DNA of 64,000 bases from Pseudomonadota bacterium (GCA_016705325.1 JADIYJ010000027.1:62001-126000); one strand, 5' to 3'; shown: positions 7,855 to 16,692, counted from the first letter of the stretch. Notes: generated from the letters alone by a model not told the origin. A program made the numbers and translations.

Positions 7855-8502
7855 TCAGCTCCGCATCGCCAGCAGTACCTCGGCCAGGACCGCGAAGTCT
7901 GAATCGGGCGATGCGCTTCCCGCCGCGCGTAGCTCTCGCGTTAGTCGACTCGTGTTCGCGATCGCCTGCTGAAGACCAGGCGCGACCGCTTCAAAAATCC
8001 GACGATCTGACTTGTCGTATATTGGCAGGTGGCCGCGGAGTGCCTCTATTGCCTCGGCTGCACTGCGATACGGCCGACTTGAATACTCGAAGTGCAGAAG
8101 CAACCAGAACTCGATGCTCGGACGGCTGACGATCAGCTCAACCGTCAGGGGTGACCGGTCTTTGCTTCTCAAGCGCTGCGCTGCCAACTTCCTCGCATCG
8201 TCGACGTTTCCGTCACCATCGCAGACGACGAAGACCCGATCGAAGGTCGGATCCCGCTCGAAGATCTGGCGAGCCTTGCGGACAAGGGAAACCGGGTCGG
8301 TCGCACGGTCGCCGCGACGCAGGTCTACGGCGGCCCTGTTGACCCGATGAGATTCGCAGAGCCCCTCGATGTAGTTCGGCTCAGTTTCCTGACCCTCGCA
8401 GATGATCAGGATGGCGCTCATCCCCTGCCGGCTGGCACGTCTTCTCTCGAGCTTTCGCTGCTGCCGTCTGGCCTGGCGATGTTTTGGCTGGTTGTCCCGC
8501 AT
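7855..8502 (-). CDS. RloB-like protein (AbiLii-type defence partner)
   Basis: A 215-residue RloB-family protein. The N-terminus is basic, followed by the nuclease/TOPRIM-like start ILIICEGQETEPNYIEGL, then VFVVCDGDGNVDDARKLA and SRPSIEFWLLLHF, all family hallmarks with acidic residues that may bind metal. RloB was first noted beside type I restriction loci, and RloA/RloB-type pairs correspond to the AbiL abortive-infection system. The ATPase gene ends 6 bp upstream, so the two form an operon within a tRNA-linked island, a typical defence context. A phage-defence role is inferred from family and context. Confidence 0.85.
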   Translation of the reverse strand: MRDNQPKHRQARRQQRKLERRRASRQGMSAILIICEGQETEPNYIEGLCESHRVNRAAVDLRRGDRATDPVSLVRKARQIFERDPTFDRVFVVCDGDGNVDDARKLAAQRLRSKDRSPLTVELIVSRPSIEFWLLLHFEYSSRPYRSAAEAIEALRGHLPIYDKSDRRIFEAVAPGLQQAIANTSRLTRELRAAGSASPDSDFAVLAEVLLAMRS

Positions 8503-8508
8503 GTGACC

Positions 8509-9771
8509 CTAGTGGATGCCAGTCCTCGCAATGAACGGCACGCCGCCGTATCGCCCACGGAGATAACCCTTCTCGAGAGCTTCGCCTTTGCGTGGACTGA
8601 AGTCCGAGAGCGGGTACAGGCGGCTAGCCTGCAGTTCGTTCTTCTCAACAAACCAGAACTGATCCCTCCTTAGGAGTTCATCATCCAGCAGCGACGTGTC
8701 ATGCGTCGTGATACAGAGCTGAGCACCACGAGCCGACAGCTTTGGATCATGGATGAGTTCCATGATCAATCGCATCACCATCGGGTGAAGACTCGAATCC
8801 AGCTCGTCGATCACGAGGAGCTTCCCTGCGTCGATAGCTTCCAGAAGAGGCCCGATGTAGGCGAGTAGCTTCTGGGTACCGGCAGACTCGAAGCGCGTGT
8901 CGAACCAGACCGGTTCCTCACCCTCCAGCTGATGAAGAAACCTGACTACGGGGATCTCGTGATCTCGTGCCGCAACTTCAGGGGGCTTGCCTAGTTCAAA
9001 CTTGAACTCAACCTGCTGGCCCTGTTCCTTGTCGACACGGATGTCCGCAATGTGGATGTCCGCTGCTCGCAGCAAACCCAGCACTCGTTTCTTGAAGGCT
9101 GCATCGTCAAGATGCTGCAGCGTTGGCAACAACGATACGGCGCCAGACCAGCTCACGATGAGCACCTGGCTCGACCACCAATCGACGAGTGGCCGAAGCT
9201 GCTGAGAATTGAGCTGGGCAGCCGTAGTCAGAAACAATGCCTGCGACCGCGTTGCCTTGCGCCAGACATCCTTCGGACCGGTGAAGTACGCCGAGAACGA
9301 CGACCACTCGTAATCGCTTCGGTCGTTGTTCCATCGCCGCTCGAACCAGCGCTGGCCCTTGCTGGTGCGGTACACGGTGAGGGATTCGGCAGTGATGCGC
9401 CGAGCGTCATAGGCGAACTCGTACTGATACCGCACGCCGTTGACGATGGCGGTGATTTCGAATTCAGTTGGGTCGGAGGCTGTGGCCCGGTCAAGGCGGA
9501 ACGGCGTGTACTGCTCAGCGAATGCCGCCTCCGGCATGCTCGTGGAAGTCATCACGAGATTGCGCATCGTGGCCAGGGCGAAGATCAGGTTGCTCTTGCC
9601 GCTCGCGTTGGCGCCATAAATGACGCTGGCACGATTGAGGCGCGGCGCGCTCCGCATACCCGTCTCGATGGTGTGCGATTCCGAATGAGCTCGGTCGCTG
9701 CTCGCGACAAAGCTAAGGACCTGCTCATCTCGGAGGGATCGAAAGTTTCGAACCCTGAATTCAACAAGCAT
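8509..9771 (-). CDS. RloA-like AAA/ABC-type ATPase (AbiLi-type)
   Basis: A 420-residue SMC/ABC-like ATPase. The start MLVEFRVRNFRSLRDEQV at 9771 is preferred because of a GGAGCTGGG ribosome site and the family's usual opening. Walker A is YGANASGKSNL (about residue 52). Near the C-terminus are LLVIDELDSSLHP (Walker B) and CITTHDTSLLD (H-loop); a signature-like AGTQKLLAY precedes Walker B. The long middle is the coiled/lid region seen in OLD- and RloA-type proteins. With RloB immediately downstream it fits an ATPase sensor controlling an effector. It lies within the tRNA-Gly island. Confidence 0.87.
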   Translation of the reverse strand: MLVEFRVRNFRSLRDEQVLSFVASSDRAHSESHTIETGMRSAPRLNRASVIYGANASGKSNLIFALATMRNLVMTSTSMPEAAFAEQYTPFRLDRATASDPTEFEITAIVNGVRYQYEFAYDARRITAESLTVYRTSKGQRWFERRWNNDRSDYEWSSFSAYFTGPKDVWRKATRSQALFLTTAAQLNSQQLRPLVDWWSSQVLIVSWSGAVSLLPTLQHLDDAAFKKRVLGLLRAADIHIADIRVDKEQGQQVEFKFELGKPPEVAARDHEIPVVRFLHQLEGEEPVWFDTRFESAGTQKLLAYIGPLLEAIDAGKLLVIDELDSSLHPMVMRLIMELIHDPKLSARGAQLCITTHDTSLLDDELLRRDQFWFVEKNELQASRLYPLSDFSPRKGEALEKGYLRGRYGGVPFIARTGIH

Positions 9772-9860
9772 TCCCAGCTCCAGTTTAAAATAATAGCTGT
9801 TAGAGCAGTTCGGATGCGACATTACGCTCTATTTTAGATCGAAGTCAAACGTAGTTGTCG

Positions 9861-10394
9861 CTACCTTGCTGCTTTCCGAAATGTGTCCCACTTGGCTTGA
9901 ATCAGCGCCCGCTTCAGGGGTCCCAGCTTCAGCGCCGGCCGACCAAATGCCAGTTCCTCAACGGGTGTCGGCTCGTCATCCTCGATCTCGATATCGTCGG
10001 GCACCTCGGACCTCTCGAAGTTTTCGGGATCGCTCAAAATCTCCTGCCAGAAGGCTCGCTCCTCCGGCGGAAGAGCCTGCGGATGAAGGGCCGCCAGCTT
10101 GAAGCGCCGCGCCCACTCCTCCTCGTCCCAAGTCTCCGCAACAAGGTCGACAGCCTTGTCGTCCCCGATCTGATCCTCCGAGCTCCAAGCCTCTACCTGA
10201 TGGATCAGTTGCGCGCCGCCTCGTGATTCCGGCTGCGACGCAAGCCGCTCCAGTGCAATCTCTATGACTTCAGATACCGATCGCTGGTGAAGCAGCCCCA
10301 GCAGTTCGGCGCGGTACCTAGTCTCTGGCGACACACGTACCGCCAGGACCCCTGATTTGCGACCTTCCCGCCTCGCTCGTCTCTTCGTTTCCAA
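9861..10394 (-). CDS. Hypothetical protein with ribbon-helix-helix-like N-terminus
   Basis: A 177-residue protein starting at TTG 10394 with a GAGGTGACAGGGA region upstream. The basic head is followed by SGVLAVRVSPETRYRAELLG and SVSEVIEIALERL, which resembles a strand plus two helices of a ribbon-helix-helix DNA-binding domain. The rest is acidic and ends in a basic helix. It lies 90 bp before the ATPase gene on the same strand and divergent from the excisionase gene, so it may regulate the island or the defence pair. No specific family recognised. Confidence 0.6.
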   Translation of the reverse strand: METKRRARREGRKSGVLAVRVSPETRYRAELLGLLHQRSVSEVIEIALERLASQPESRGGAQLIHQVEAWSSEDQIGDDKAVDLVAETWDEEEWARRFKLAALHPQALPPEERAFWQEILSDPENFERSEVPDDIEIEDDEPTPVEELAFGRPALKLGPLKRALIQAKWDTFRKAAR

Positions 10395-10421
10395 TCCCTG
10401 TCACCTCGGTCTATAACTATG

Positions 10422-10449
10422 TTTACATTGTAAGCGATTATGTTATCAT
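10422..10449 (+). promoter_or_regulatory. Probable sigma-70 promoter for the excisionase/integrase pair
   Basis: TTTACA (10422-10427), a 16-base spacer and TATCAT (10444-10449) in an unusually AT-rich gap between divergent genes. The 108-base leader ends in a strong ribosome site AGGAGGT (10547-10553) four bases before ATG 10558. Confidence 0.5.
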
Positions 10450-10557
10450 GGATCCACAGGTTGAGAGCCAGCTCTTTAACAAACCAAGACCGAAACGACG
10501 GCGAGATGCCGTCGCAACGAAGACCTTATTAATAAAAACTACAAAAAGGAGGTCCAC

Positions 10558-10836
10558 ATGGACACAACTGCAGAGCGCCGCAACGGAAGGATCGGCGCCA
10601 GAAAATCAGCCGCGGCCCCACGCCCGGCACAAGCAACTGAAGTCGCCCCGGTAATCGTCAAACAAAATCGCTACTGCGAACTGACCGGCGACACCCCTGA
10701 CGCCGTGCATATGCGCCGCCGTCGCGGGGAGTGGATTGACGATCGCCACTCTCACCTGATTAGCGGGCGCCGCCTCTGGATCAACCTGCCGGAAGTCAAC
10801 GCATGGCTTCGCAGCAACGGACTCCAGGCGAACTGA
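10558..10836 (+). CDS. Excisionase/AlpA-like DNA-binding protein
   Basis: A 92-residue basic protein. The N-terminal third is Lys/Arg/Ala-rich; the rest resembles the winged-helix core of excisionase-type proteins (YCELTGDTPDAVHMRRRRGEW, then GRRLWINLPEVNAWLRSNG), where the C-terminal part matches the xWVxLxEVxxWL pattern of Xis/AlpA. Ribosome site AGGAGGT. The integrase start lies inside its last codons (34-bp overlap), the usual xis-int arrangement. Expected role: directing excision or repressing the promoter. Confidence 0.75.
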   Translation: MDTTAERRNGRIGARKSAAAPRPAQATEVAPVIVKQNRYCELTGDTPDAVHMRRRRGEWIDDRHSHLISGRRLWINLPEVNAWLRSNGLQAN

Positions 10837-11577
10837 CACTGCCTCGAGGAGTGACGATCAGAACGCACTCCTCCGGAAAGCAGGGCATTCAAATAGCGTT
10901 CACTTACCGCGGGAAACAGTGCAGGAAGACACTGCACGGCCGCGACGTGAATACACCCAACTTGAAATATGCAGCGGGCCTGCTGGCCCGCATCAACTCG
11001 GAGATCGCCGACGGCGATTTCGACTACGGACGGCACTTCCCGCGATCGCCGGCAGCGCACCGCATCGCCGACCCGGGATCGATGGTGACTGTCAGCGAAC
11101 TCATGAAACAGTACCTGGGCGCAGGAGCAGGACCCGCCGGTGTATCAACCGAGTTCACTCGCTGCTGTCGAATCGATGGTGAAGACCTGGATCGACCCAC
11201 CGACCGACGATCGAGCGCGCAAGCGTCGAATCGGCCCTCCGCTAGGAGAGCGACGGGTGGTCGAACTGGCAACCGAACACCTCTTTTCCTGGATCGCGAC
11301 GGACCTGCGAGGTCGGTCACTCAAGTACATCCGGAACGTGGTCGATGCCGAAGAGGATCGTCCGACGTCGACTGCGAGTGCCTCAAGCGACGTGATTGCA
11401 ACTGCGGCCACCGCGGGTGTCGGTGGCGTCACGCCCTTGGCGTTGGACTTTGTGACGACTGGCGTGCCCTTGCAGAAAGTAGCCGAACCCATCGAACCCG
11501 ATTACGGTGCGGACGAAGACGAAGATATTGTTGACGACGTCGACGAGGACGAGGTTGAGGGCGAGACAGACAGTTGA
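10803..11577 (+). pseudogene. Tyrosine recombinase (integrase) remnant without catalytic domain
   Basis: From ATG 10803 the arm-binding N-terminal domain is clear: LPRGVTIRTHSSGKQGIQIA, KTLHGRDVNTPNLKYAAGLL and a start of the core-binding domain (VTVSELMKQYL). Near 11118-11125 the frame shifts by one base; the continuation (VYQPSSLAAVESMVKTWIDP) runs in the next frame to 11577. After YIRNVV the family sequence is replaced by Ala/Thr-rich and then highly acidic sequence (EDEDIVDDVDEDEVEG). No Arg-HxxR-Tyr catalytic domain exists before the tRNA, so strand exchange is impossible. Confidence 0.75.
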
Positions 11578-11659
11578 GATCGCGCCGGCTTACTACCCAA
11601 CGCTGCAACCCGAGAGGGAAGTGAAAAAAATCACACGCAGCCTTGCGGCCAACATGCTG

Positions 11660-11680
11660 CGTGTGACGCCACGTGTGAAT
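11660..11680 (+). repeat. Paired CGTGTGA motif, candidate integrase arm site (proximal)
   Basis: CGTGTGACGCC-ACGTGTGAAT lies about 140 bp inside the tRNA end of the island. It mirrors the paired motif near the distal att site at 4437-4456. Its placement between integrase and attachment core fits an arm site. Confidence 0.4.
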
Positions 11681-11816
11681 TCTAGGACCAAGCCAGGCGG
11701 CGTGGGCCAACTTCGAAGCTCGTTCAACTGGCCCGCAAAGGGGCCAGTTTCGCCTGAGGATCAGAGACCTACGTGGTCTCAGATCGTCTGACGACGTCTT
11801 CCGAGCGGGAGGGGAT

Positions 11817-11890
11817 TGGAGCGGGTGATGGGAATCGAACCCACGCTAGTAGCTTGGGAAGCTACAGTTCTACCATTGAACTACACCCGC
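11817..11890 (-). tRNA. tRNA-Gly(CCC)
   Basis: The strand opposite to the given one folds as a complete cloverleaf: acceptor GCGGGTG/CACCCGC, D-arm GTTC...GAAC, anticodon stem GTAGC/GCTAC with loop TTCCCAA (anticodon CCC), T-arm with GGTTCGATTCC, discriminator T and encoded CCA. It reads glycine GGG codons. Its 3' end is the attachment target of the neighbouring island; the gene itself is reconstituted intact. Confidence 0.96.
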
Positions 11891-12150
11891 ACAGGCCGGG
11901 ATTCTATGCAGCTTCCTGTTGGCCCGCAAATCGCCGGCTCGGGCCGGCGGATCGAACAGGATCAGGTACCGAACGAACCTCCACGCTTGCGCATCCAGTT
12001 GCGGCGCATGTGTATGCGCAGACTTTGAAGGCCGTACCGTAAGGCACGGAGGCGCGGCATGCTGGCGACATGTCGGACGCTGGCTGCTGACGGGATGGAC
12101 ACCGGCACGCTAGTCGACAATTTTCAGGCCGGGACTTTCAACTCCGCGCT

Positions 12151-12558
12151 TCACGATCGTGGAACGTGCTGCAGGCGCTGCAGCCGTGCATCCTCGCCCT
12201 TGAAGTGGGCCTCGAACCAGTTGACGAGGCAGTCGTCCAGCGAGCGCTTGCAGTGCGCGCAGGCACCGTCCTCGAAGGAATCCATCATTTCCCGCAGCGT
12301 CTCGATCAGTGCGTCGTGCTGCGCCCTGTGCGCCATGTACAGCGGGTAGCGATCCTTGCGCATCACGCTCTCCTCGAGCGCAAAGTGCGCACAGGCGCGT
12401 TCGTACAGGGACGCGAGGCAATCGCGCAGAGTGTCGCGCTGGGCAGCATCGCTTATCGCGACGCAACTTGTGTTCACGAGCTCGAGGAGCACCCGGTGCT
12501 CGTAGTCGAGTCCCGCAACCCCGGTGACGTAAGCCTCCTGCCATTCGAGTCGGGGCAC
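12151..12558 (-). CDS. Bacteriohemerythrin
   Basis: A 135-residue four-helix hemerythrin-type O2-binding protein. Ligands for the di-iron centre are visible in order: His in LDYEHRVLLEL, His and Glu in HFALEESVM, His pair in HRAQHDALIE, and His/Asp in WFEAHFKGEDARL. Start is GTG 12558 with an AGGGAGGGAG site upstream. Single-domain cytoplasmic form, not fused to a chemoreceptor. It stands alone downstream of the tRNA and could store oxygen or detoxify NO. Confidence 0.9.
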   Translation of the reverse strand: MPRLEWQEAYVTGVAGLDYEHRVLLELVNTSCVAISDAAQRDTLRDCLASLYERACAHFALEESVMRKDRYPLYMAHRAQHDALIETLREMMDSFEDGACAHCKRSLDDCLVNWFEAHFKGEDARLQRLQHVPRS

Positions 12559-12886
12559 AGCACTCCCTCCCTGTCAAGGGGCGACGCGACCGAGTATAGC
12601 GCCGCGGCACAGCGGCGATGAACTCTGCACGTCCGCGTCAGCGACTCTGAAAGTCGAATCCTGAATGAGTCTGATATGCGTTACTCAGCGCTTCACGTGC
12701 GGCGAGGCCCCGGAGCCTGCGCGACAGCAGACGCCCCGGCCTCCTCCATTGACGACTTCCTCATCGTCGATGCGGTGCAGAAGAAACAGCGCCGCGCTCA
12801 TCGCGGCGCATCAGCACGCGTGGATTGAATGTGATCACTCTCGCGATGCGCGCACTGGTGCATGAGCGCCCCAACGCGTCGGCCGC
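12559..12886. other. Intergenic region without recognised gene
   Basis: About 330 bp between two convergently or co-oriented minus-strand genes. Only short frames without conserved motifs are seen; no tRNA or clear terminator. Confidence 0.5.
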
Positions 12887-14440
12887 TCAGTTCGTCGCGT
12901 TCTGGTTCTTCGCCTCGGCCTTCTCTTGCGCTTCCTGCATGACCAGCGTGTAGGCCACGTAGTACTTGTAGATGTTGCTCACGTACGTGACCGTCTCGCG
13001 CCCGATTTTTTCGGCCACGACGCGCTCGACATTGTTGAACCAGACGTTCGGGTCGAGACCCCGGGCCGCAGCCTCCTTGCGCAACTGGCGGATGCGATTG
13101 GGTCCGGCGTTGTAGGAAGCGAACGCAAACAGCCCCTTGTTCAGGTCGTCCATCGGTTCGTCCTTCAGGTACTGATCAATCATGAACCGCATGTACTTCA
13201 CGCCGGCCTCGATGTTGGGATCGATCTGCTTGATGTCGCCGACGTCCAGCTCCTTGCCGGTCGCCGGCATCACCTGCATGACGCCGACGGCACCGACCTG
13301 GCTCTTGACGGACTGGTCGAGCTGCGACTCCTGGTAACCCTGGGCGATCATCAGCAGGTAATCCATGCTGTACTTGTCGCCGTACTTGCGAAACAACGTC
13401 ACGAGCTCGTTGAACCTCCTGATCTGCGCGTCCGAGGTGGCGCTCTTCACGATCTTCGTGTCCTGCAGGTACTTGCGCAGGAGCAGGTTTCCGAACAGCG
13501 TGCCTTCTGCGTTGGCCTCGACGATCGGGTTCAGCGTGGCGATGAGCTTCGGGCTGCCCTTGCGCACCGCCCAGGCCAGCGCCCCCTCGTCGCGCACGAC
13601 GATGTCCGGGTGCGGCGTGATGCCAGGGAGGATCTGTTTCCAGAAGTCGGCATAGACTTCGTCGACGACTACGATCTTCAGCAGCCCGGCATTTGCCATT
13701 TCGAGCACGTCCTCGTCCTCGAGCACCTTGGGGACCGTCCTGATCCGCACCGGCGTCTTGCCCCTGGATTTCAGCGCCGCGTTCACTGTACCCAGGCTAT
13801 CGAACTGGATGCTGCCTTCGCGGACGGCGACCTCCTGGCCCGCCAGGTCGTCGAGGGTGGCAATACGAGGCGCTCCTGGACCGGTGACGACGATCTGCCG
13901 GACGTTCTTCTTGGTTGGCACCGTGAAGTCCACCAGCTTCGCGCGTTCCGGAGTCATGGTGATACCCGCAACGATGATGTCGCCACGGCCCTGCACCAGG
14001 GACTCGTACAGCGCGTCACGCGAAGTCGGGACCACGTTGACCAGGACCTTGTTCGCCTGACCGGTCTTCAGTTGCTCGTTCAAGGTCTTTTCGAGCATGA
14101 CGGCCACCTCATGGGCGATTCCGTGTGGAACGCCTTTGTCGATGAAGTAGTACGTCCTGCTGTAGGGCGCGAGGATCCGAACCCTGCGCCGCTCGACCAT
14201 GCCGTCGAAATCGCCGGTCCACTGGCGACTTGCCAGTTGCTGCCCGACGCCAGACGTGCCGTCGTCCGGTCCCGCGTCGGGTGCCTGAACGGGAACGGAG
14301 GCCGGCACTTCCGCGGTGGTCGCGGATGGCACCTCCTGCGCCACCGGCGAAGTCTCCGGCCCCTGCGCCGACCGTTCACCACAGGCACAAAGAGCCGTCG
14401 CGAGCAGACCGGTTGCCAGACTTCTCAAGATCTTCCGCAT
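12887..14440 (-). CDS. mltF: Membrane-bound lytic murein transglycosylase F-like lipoprotein
   Basis: 517 residues from ATG 14440 (ribosome site AAGGGGGT), with a lipoprotein signal ending LLATALCACGE. The N-terminal half is a solute-binding type 3 domain (YYFIDKGVPHGIAHEVAVML, DIIVAGITMTPERAKLVDF). The C-terminal half is a lysozyme-like transglycosylase domain with the catalytic Glu in IAQGYQESQLDQS, then GAVGVMQVMPATG and FAFASYNAGPNRIRQL. MltF cleaves peptidoglycan glycan strands to anhydro-muropeptides, and its binding domain acts as an allosteric sensor. An upstream in-frame extension to 14599 lacks a leader and is not used. Confidence 0.92.
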   Translation of the reverse strand: MRKILRSLATGLLATALCACGERSAQGPETSPVAQEVPSATTAEVPASVPVQAPDAGPDDGTSGVGQQLASRQWTGDFDGMVERRRVRILAPYSRTYYFIDKGVPHGIAHEVAVMLEKTLNEQLKTGQANKVLVNVVPTSRDALYESLVQGRGDIIVAGITMTPERAKLVDFTVPTKKNVRQIVVTGPGAPRIATLDDLAGQEVAVREGSIQFDSLGTVNAALKSRGKTPVRIRTVPKVLEDEDVLEMANAGLLKIVVVDEVYADFWKQILPGITPHPDIVVRDEGALAWAVRKGSPKLIATLNPIVEANAEGTLFGNLLLRKYLQDTKIVKSATSDAQIRRFNELVTLFRKYGDKYSMDYLLMIAQGYQESQLDQSVKSQVGAVGVMQVMPATGKELDVGDIKQIDPNIEAGVKYMRFMIDQYLKDEPMDDLNKGLFAFASYNAGPNRIRQLRKEAAARGLDPNVWFNNVERVVAEKIGRETVTYVSNIYKYYVAYTLVMQEAQEKAEAKNQNATN

Positions 14441-14597
14441 GGGACCCCCTTTCCAGGCGTCGCCGCCCGCAGCAAAGGCACATCGCGTCCGACACGGATA
14501 GTTTGAGCGGTTTCCTCCGACGGGTCGAGCCTGCCCACGCGGCTCCAGGCGATACAATGCGCCCGCGAACCTTTCCTCAGGGCGAACCTGCGTCGAC

Positions 14598-15935
14598 ATG
14601 ACTCACTCTCCGCACGTGTCCCGGCTCCTGCTCGTGCTGCTCACCGCCGTCACCTTGCTGCCGGGGTGCGCAGTCACCAATCGGCTGTTCCGCGACCGGG
14701 CCGCCGAGGAGCGTGCGGCTGCGCTGCTGCAGCTGCAGCTCTCCGTCATGCGCTTCGCCGACGAGTACACTGCGCGGATCACCGAACGGGTCGGCGCGTT
14801 CCAGCAGTCCACGGTCGACCCGGGCGAGCGACTGGCAGCGCAGTCGTGGCTGGTATCACAGGCCACCAGCGCATTCACGATCGCCACCGGTCCCAACCCG
14901 GAGCTCAACGCCATCGATATGCTGGTTTTCGCCACGCTGAGCCGCATGGTGATCGAGGATCGCTGGGTCGGCGAACTCTACGGTCCGCGCGCCGAGGGCC
15001 TGCTCGCCGCGCACAAGACGCTCGAGAGCCGCGTCTGGGATTTCGCCCCCATGTTGCTGAGCGAGGCGCAGGCGATGGAACTCCGCTCCGGCATCGAAGC
15101 CTGGCACCGAAAAAATCCGGTTGGCCGCGCGGTACCGTTCATCCATCTCGAGGACTTCGCGTTCGCGATCGGCGCCACGCAAACCGGCGCCACTTCGTCG
15201 AGCAGCATCTTCTCCTTCCTGGGCATCGATCCGCTCAGCAATCTCGATCCCGCGGTCCGCGAGCTCGCACAGACACGCCAGCTGGCCGAGCGGGCCGTTT
15301 ACTACGGCCAGCGTGCGCCCAAGCTCATCAGTATGGAGGCGCAGCGTCTCGCCTTCGAGATGGCGATGACCCCGGAGTCCGCGGCGCTGCTCGCGAACGT
15401 CGATCGCGTCGGTGGCGCCGCGCAGACCGCCAGCACCCTCGCCGCTGACCTGCCGCGTCTTTTCGCCGAAGAGCGATCCGCCGCGATCGAGCAACTGACC
15501 GGAATCCTGGGCGAGCGCCAGGACCAGTTGCAGGCGCTGGTCGTCGAGTTGCGCTCGACGCTCGAGGCCGGCGGCACGACGTCCGACTCGGTTCGCGACA
15601 CCATCGCGGCCCTGGACGTGCTGCTGGCCCGCTTCGACCGTCCCGCATCGGCAGCTGCCCGGAGTGAATCGCGGCCCTTCGACGTGACGGAGTACACCGA
15701 GGCGCTGCGCGTGATGGGCGAAACGGCGCAGCAGCTTCAGGTACTGCTCGGGCAGGCGAACGGCAAAGTGCCGGCGCTGGAACAGGTCTCGGAACGCGCC
15801 ACCGCGCAACTCACGTCGCTGGTCGACCACGTGTACTGGCGGCTGGTGCAGCTCATCCTGGTGCTGGTGGCGGCTGGCGTTGCCGGCGCACTCGGCTACC
15901 GCGCCGTCGTGCGCCGCCTACGCTACGACTCATGA
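14598..15935 (+). CDS. Lipoprotein with C-terminal membrane anchor, unknown function
   Basis: 445 residues with an N-terminal lipoprotein signal (LLLVLLTAVTLLPGCAV), a long helical and probably coiled-coil body (EERSAAIEQLTGILGERQDQ and following), and one C-terminal membrane segment (LVQLILVLVAAGVAGALG) before a short Arg-rich tail. Two membrane anchors with a periplasmic helical region between them suggest an envelope scaffold. Its stop overlaps the start of the ExoD-like gene by 4 bp, so the two are coupled. It diverges from mltF within about 160 bp. No named family recognised. Confidence 0.8.
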   Translation: MTHSPHVSRLLLVLLTAVTLLPGCAVTNRLFRDRAAEERAAALLQLQLSVMRFADEYTARITERVGAFQQSTVDPGERLAAQSWLVSQATSAFTIATGPNPELNAIDMLVFATLSRMVIEDRWVGELYGPRAEGLLAAHKTLESRVWDFAPMLLSEAQAMELRSGIEAWHRKNPVGRAVPFIHLEDFAFAIGATQTGATSSSSIFSFLGIDPLSNLDPAVRELAQTRQLAERAVYYGQRAPKLISMEAQRLAFEMAMTPESAALLANVDRVGGAAQTASTLAADLPRLFAEERSAAIEQLTGILGERQDQLQALVVELRSTLEAGGTTSDSVRDTIAALDVLLARFDRPASAAARSESRPFDVTEYTEALRVMGETAQQLQVLLGQANGKVPALEQVSERATAQLTSLVDHVYWRLVQLILVLVAAGVAGALGYRAVVRRLRYDS

Positions 15936-16606
15936 CCGCCGTCCAGTTCCGCAATCCCGAAGTCCGACTTTCCGAAGCGCTGGCGACGACGCGGCATGCG
16001 ATCGAGGGGCACCAGGTCACGCTGCGCGAATTGCTGCTGCTGGTCGGCGAACAGGGCCTGCTGGTCTTCTGCGCGATCCTGGCGATGCCGTTCCTGCTGC
16101 CGGTGTCGCTGCCGTTCATGAGCACGGCACTCGGGGTACCCATGCTGCTGATCGGATATGCGGTCACGATGAACCGCGTGCCCTGGTTGCCCGATCGTGT
16201 GCTCGATCACGCGTTGCCGAGCAAGACGGTGCAACACACGCTCGAGCGAGCGGTACGGACGTTCGATCGCTTCGAGCACCTCGTGCGACCCCGCATGCTC
16301 GGGCTGACGGCAACGCCGGGCGTAAACACCGTGCACGGGATTGCACTCGTCATCGCCGTCATCGCACTGATGGCGCCGCTGCCGCTGATTCCACTCGCCA
16401 ACACGCTGCCGGCCATCGGTGTCCTCCTGTTGTGCCTCGGCATGGCGGAACGCGACGGCGCGCTGCTGTTGCTCGGCCACCTGGTGACGCTGGTGTCGGT
16501 GCTTTACGTCGGCACGCTGCTCTACTTCGCTGCGAAGGCGGGGAGCGATCCGCGGGCGACGTTCGACATGGCCATGCAGCTCTTCTGGAAATTCTCCAGC
16601 GGCTGA
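15932..16606 (+). CDS. ExoD-family membrane protein
   Basis: 224 residues matching the exopolysaccharide synthesis ExoD family: LSEALATTRHAIEGHQVTLR, LLLVGEQGLLVFCAILAMPF, LPFMSTALGVPMLLIGYAV, then LPLIPLANTLPAIGVLLLCL. About four or five membrane helices. In rhizobia exoD affects exopolysaccharide and alkali tolerance; the molecular activity is unknown. Translationally coupled to the upstream lipoprotein gene, suggesting a joint envelope function. Confidence 0.87.
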   Translation: MTAVQFRNPEVRLSEALATTRHAIEGHQVTLRELLLLVGEQGLLVFCAILAMPFLLPVSLPFMSTALGVPMLLIGYAVTMNRVPWLPDRVLDHALPSKTVQHTLERAVRTFDRFEHLVRPRMLGLTATPGVNTVHGIALVIAVIALMAPLPLIPLANTLPAIGVLLLCLGMAERDGALLLLGHLVTLVSVLYVGTLLYFAAKAGSDPRATFDMAMQLFWKFSSG

Positions 16607-16692
16607 ACTGGCCGACTGCGTTTCCAACCGCTGGCACTGGATCACGAGGTGAGGTCTAATCCTTTCGGATTGCGTATACGCAGGGAGGACTT

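Larger units (their letters stand above)
4353..11842. mobile_element. Integrated island in tRNA-Gly(CCC), integrase inactivated
   Basis: About 7.5 kb lie between exact 26-bp copies of the tRNA-Gly 3' end. At the tRNA-proximal end sit an excisionase-like gene and a tyrosine-integrase remnant, the usual layout of a tRNA-targeting element. Cargo in order from the distal end: two YeeE/YedE genes, a flavin disulfide reductase, a broken methyltransferase, RloB, an RloA-type ATPase and a hypothetical with a possible ribbon-helix-helix. The integrase lacks its catalytic half, so the island should be unable to excise on its own. Matching GTGTGA motifs occur near both ends. Confidence 0.72.

Noticed and set aside
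12926..14506. 526-codon + strand frame opposite mltF
   Set aside because: His/Asp/Val-rich antisense reading; the minus strand holds a complete lipoprotein with catalytic motifs.
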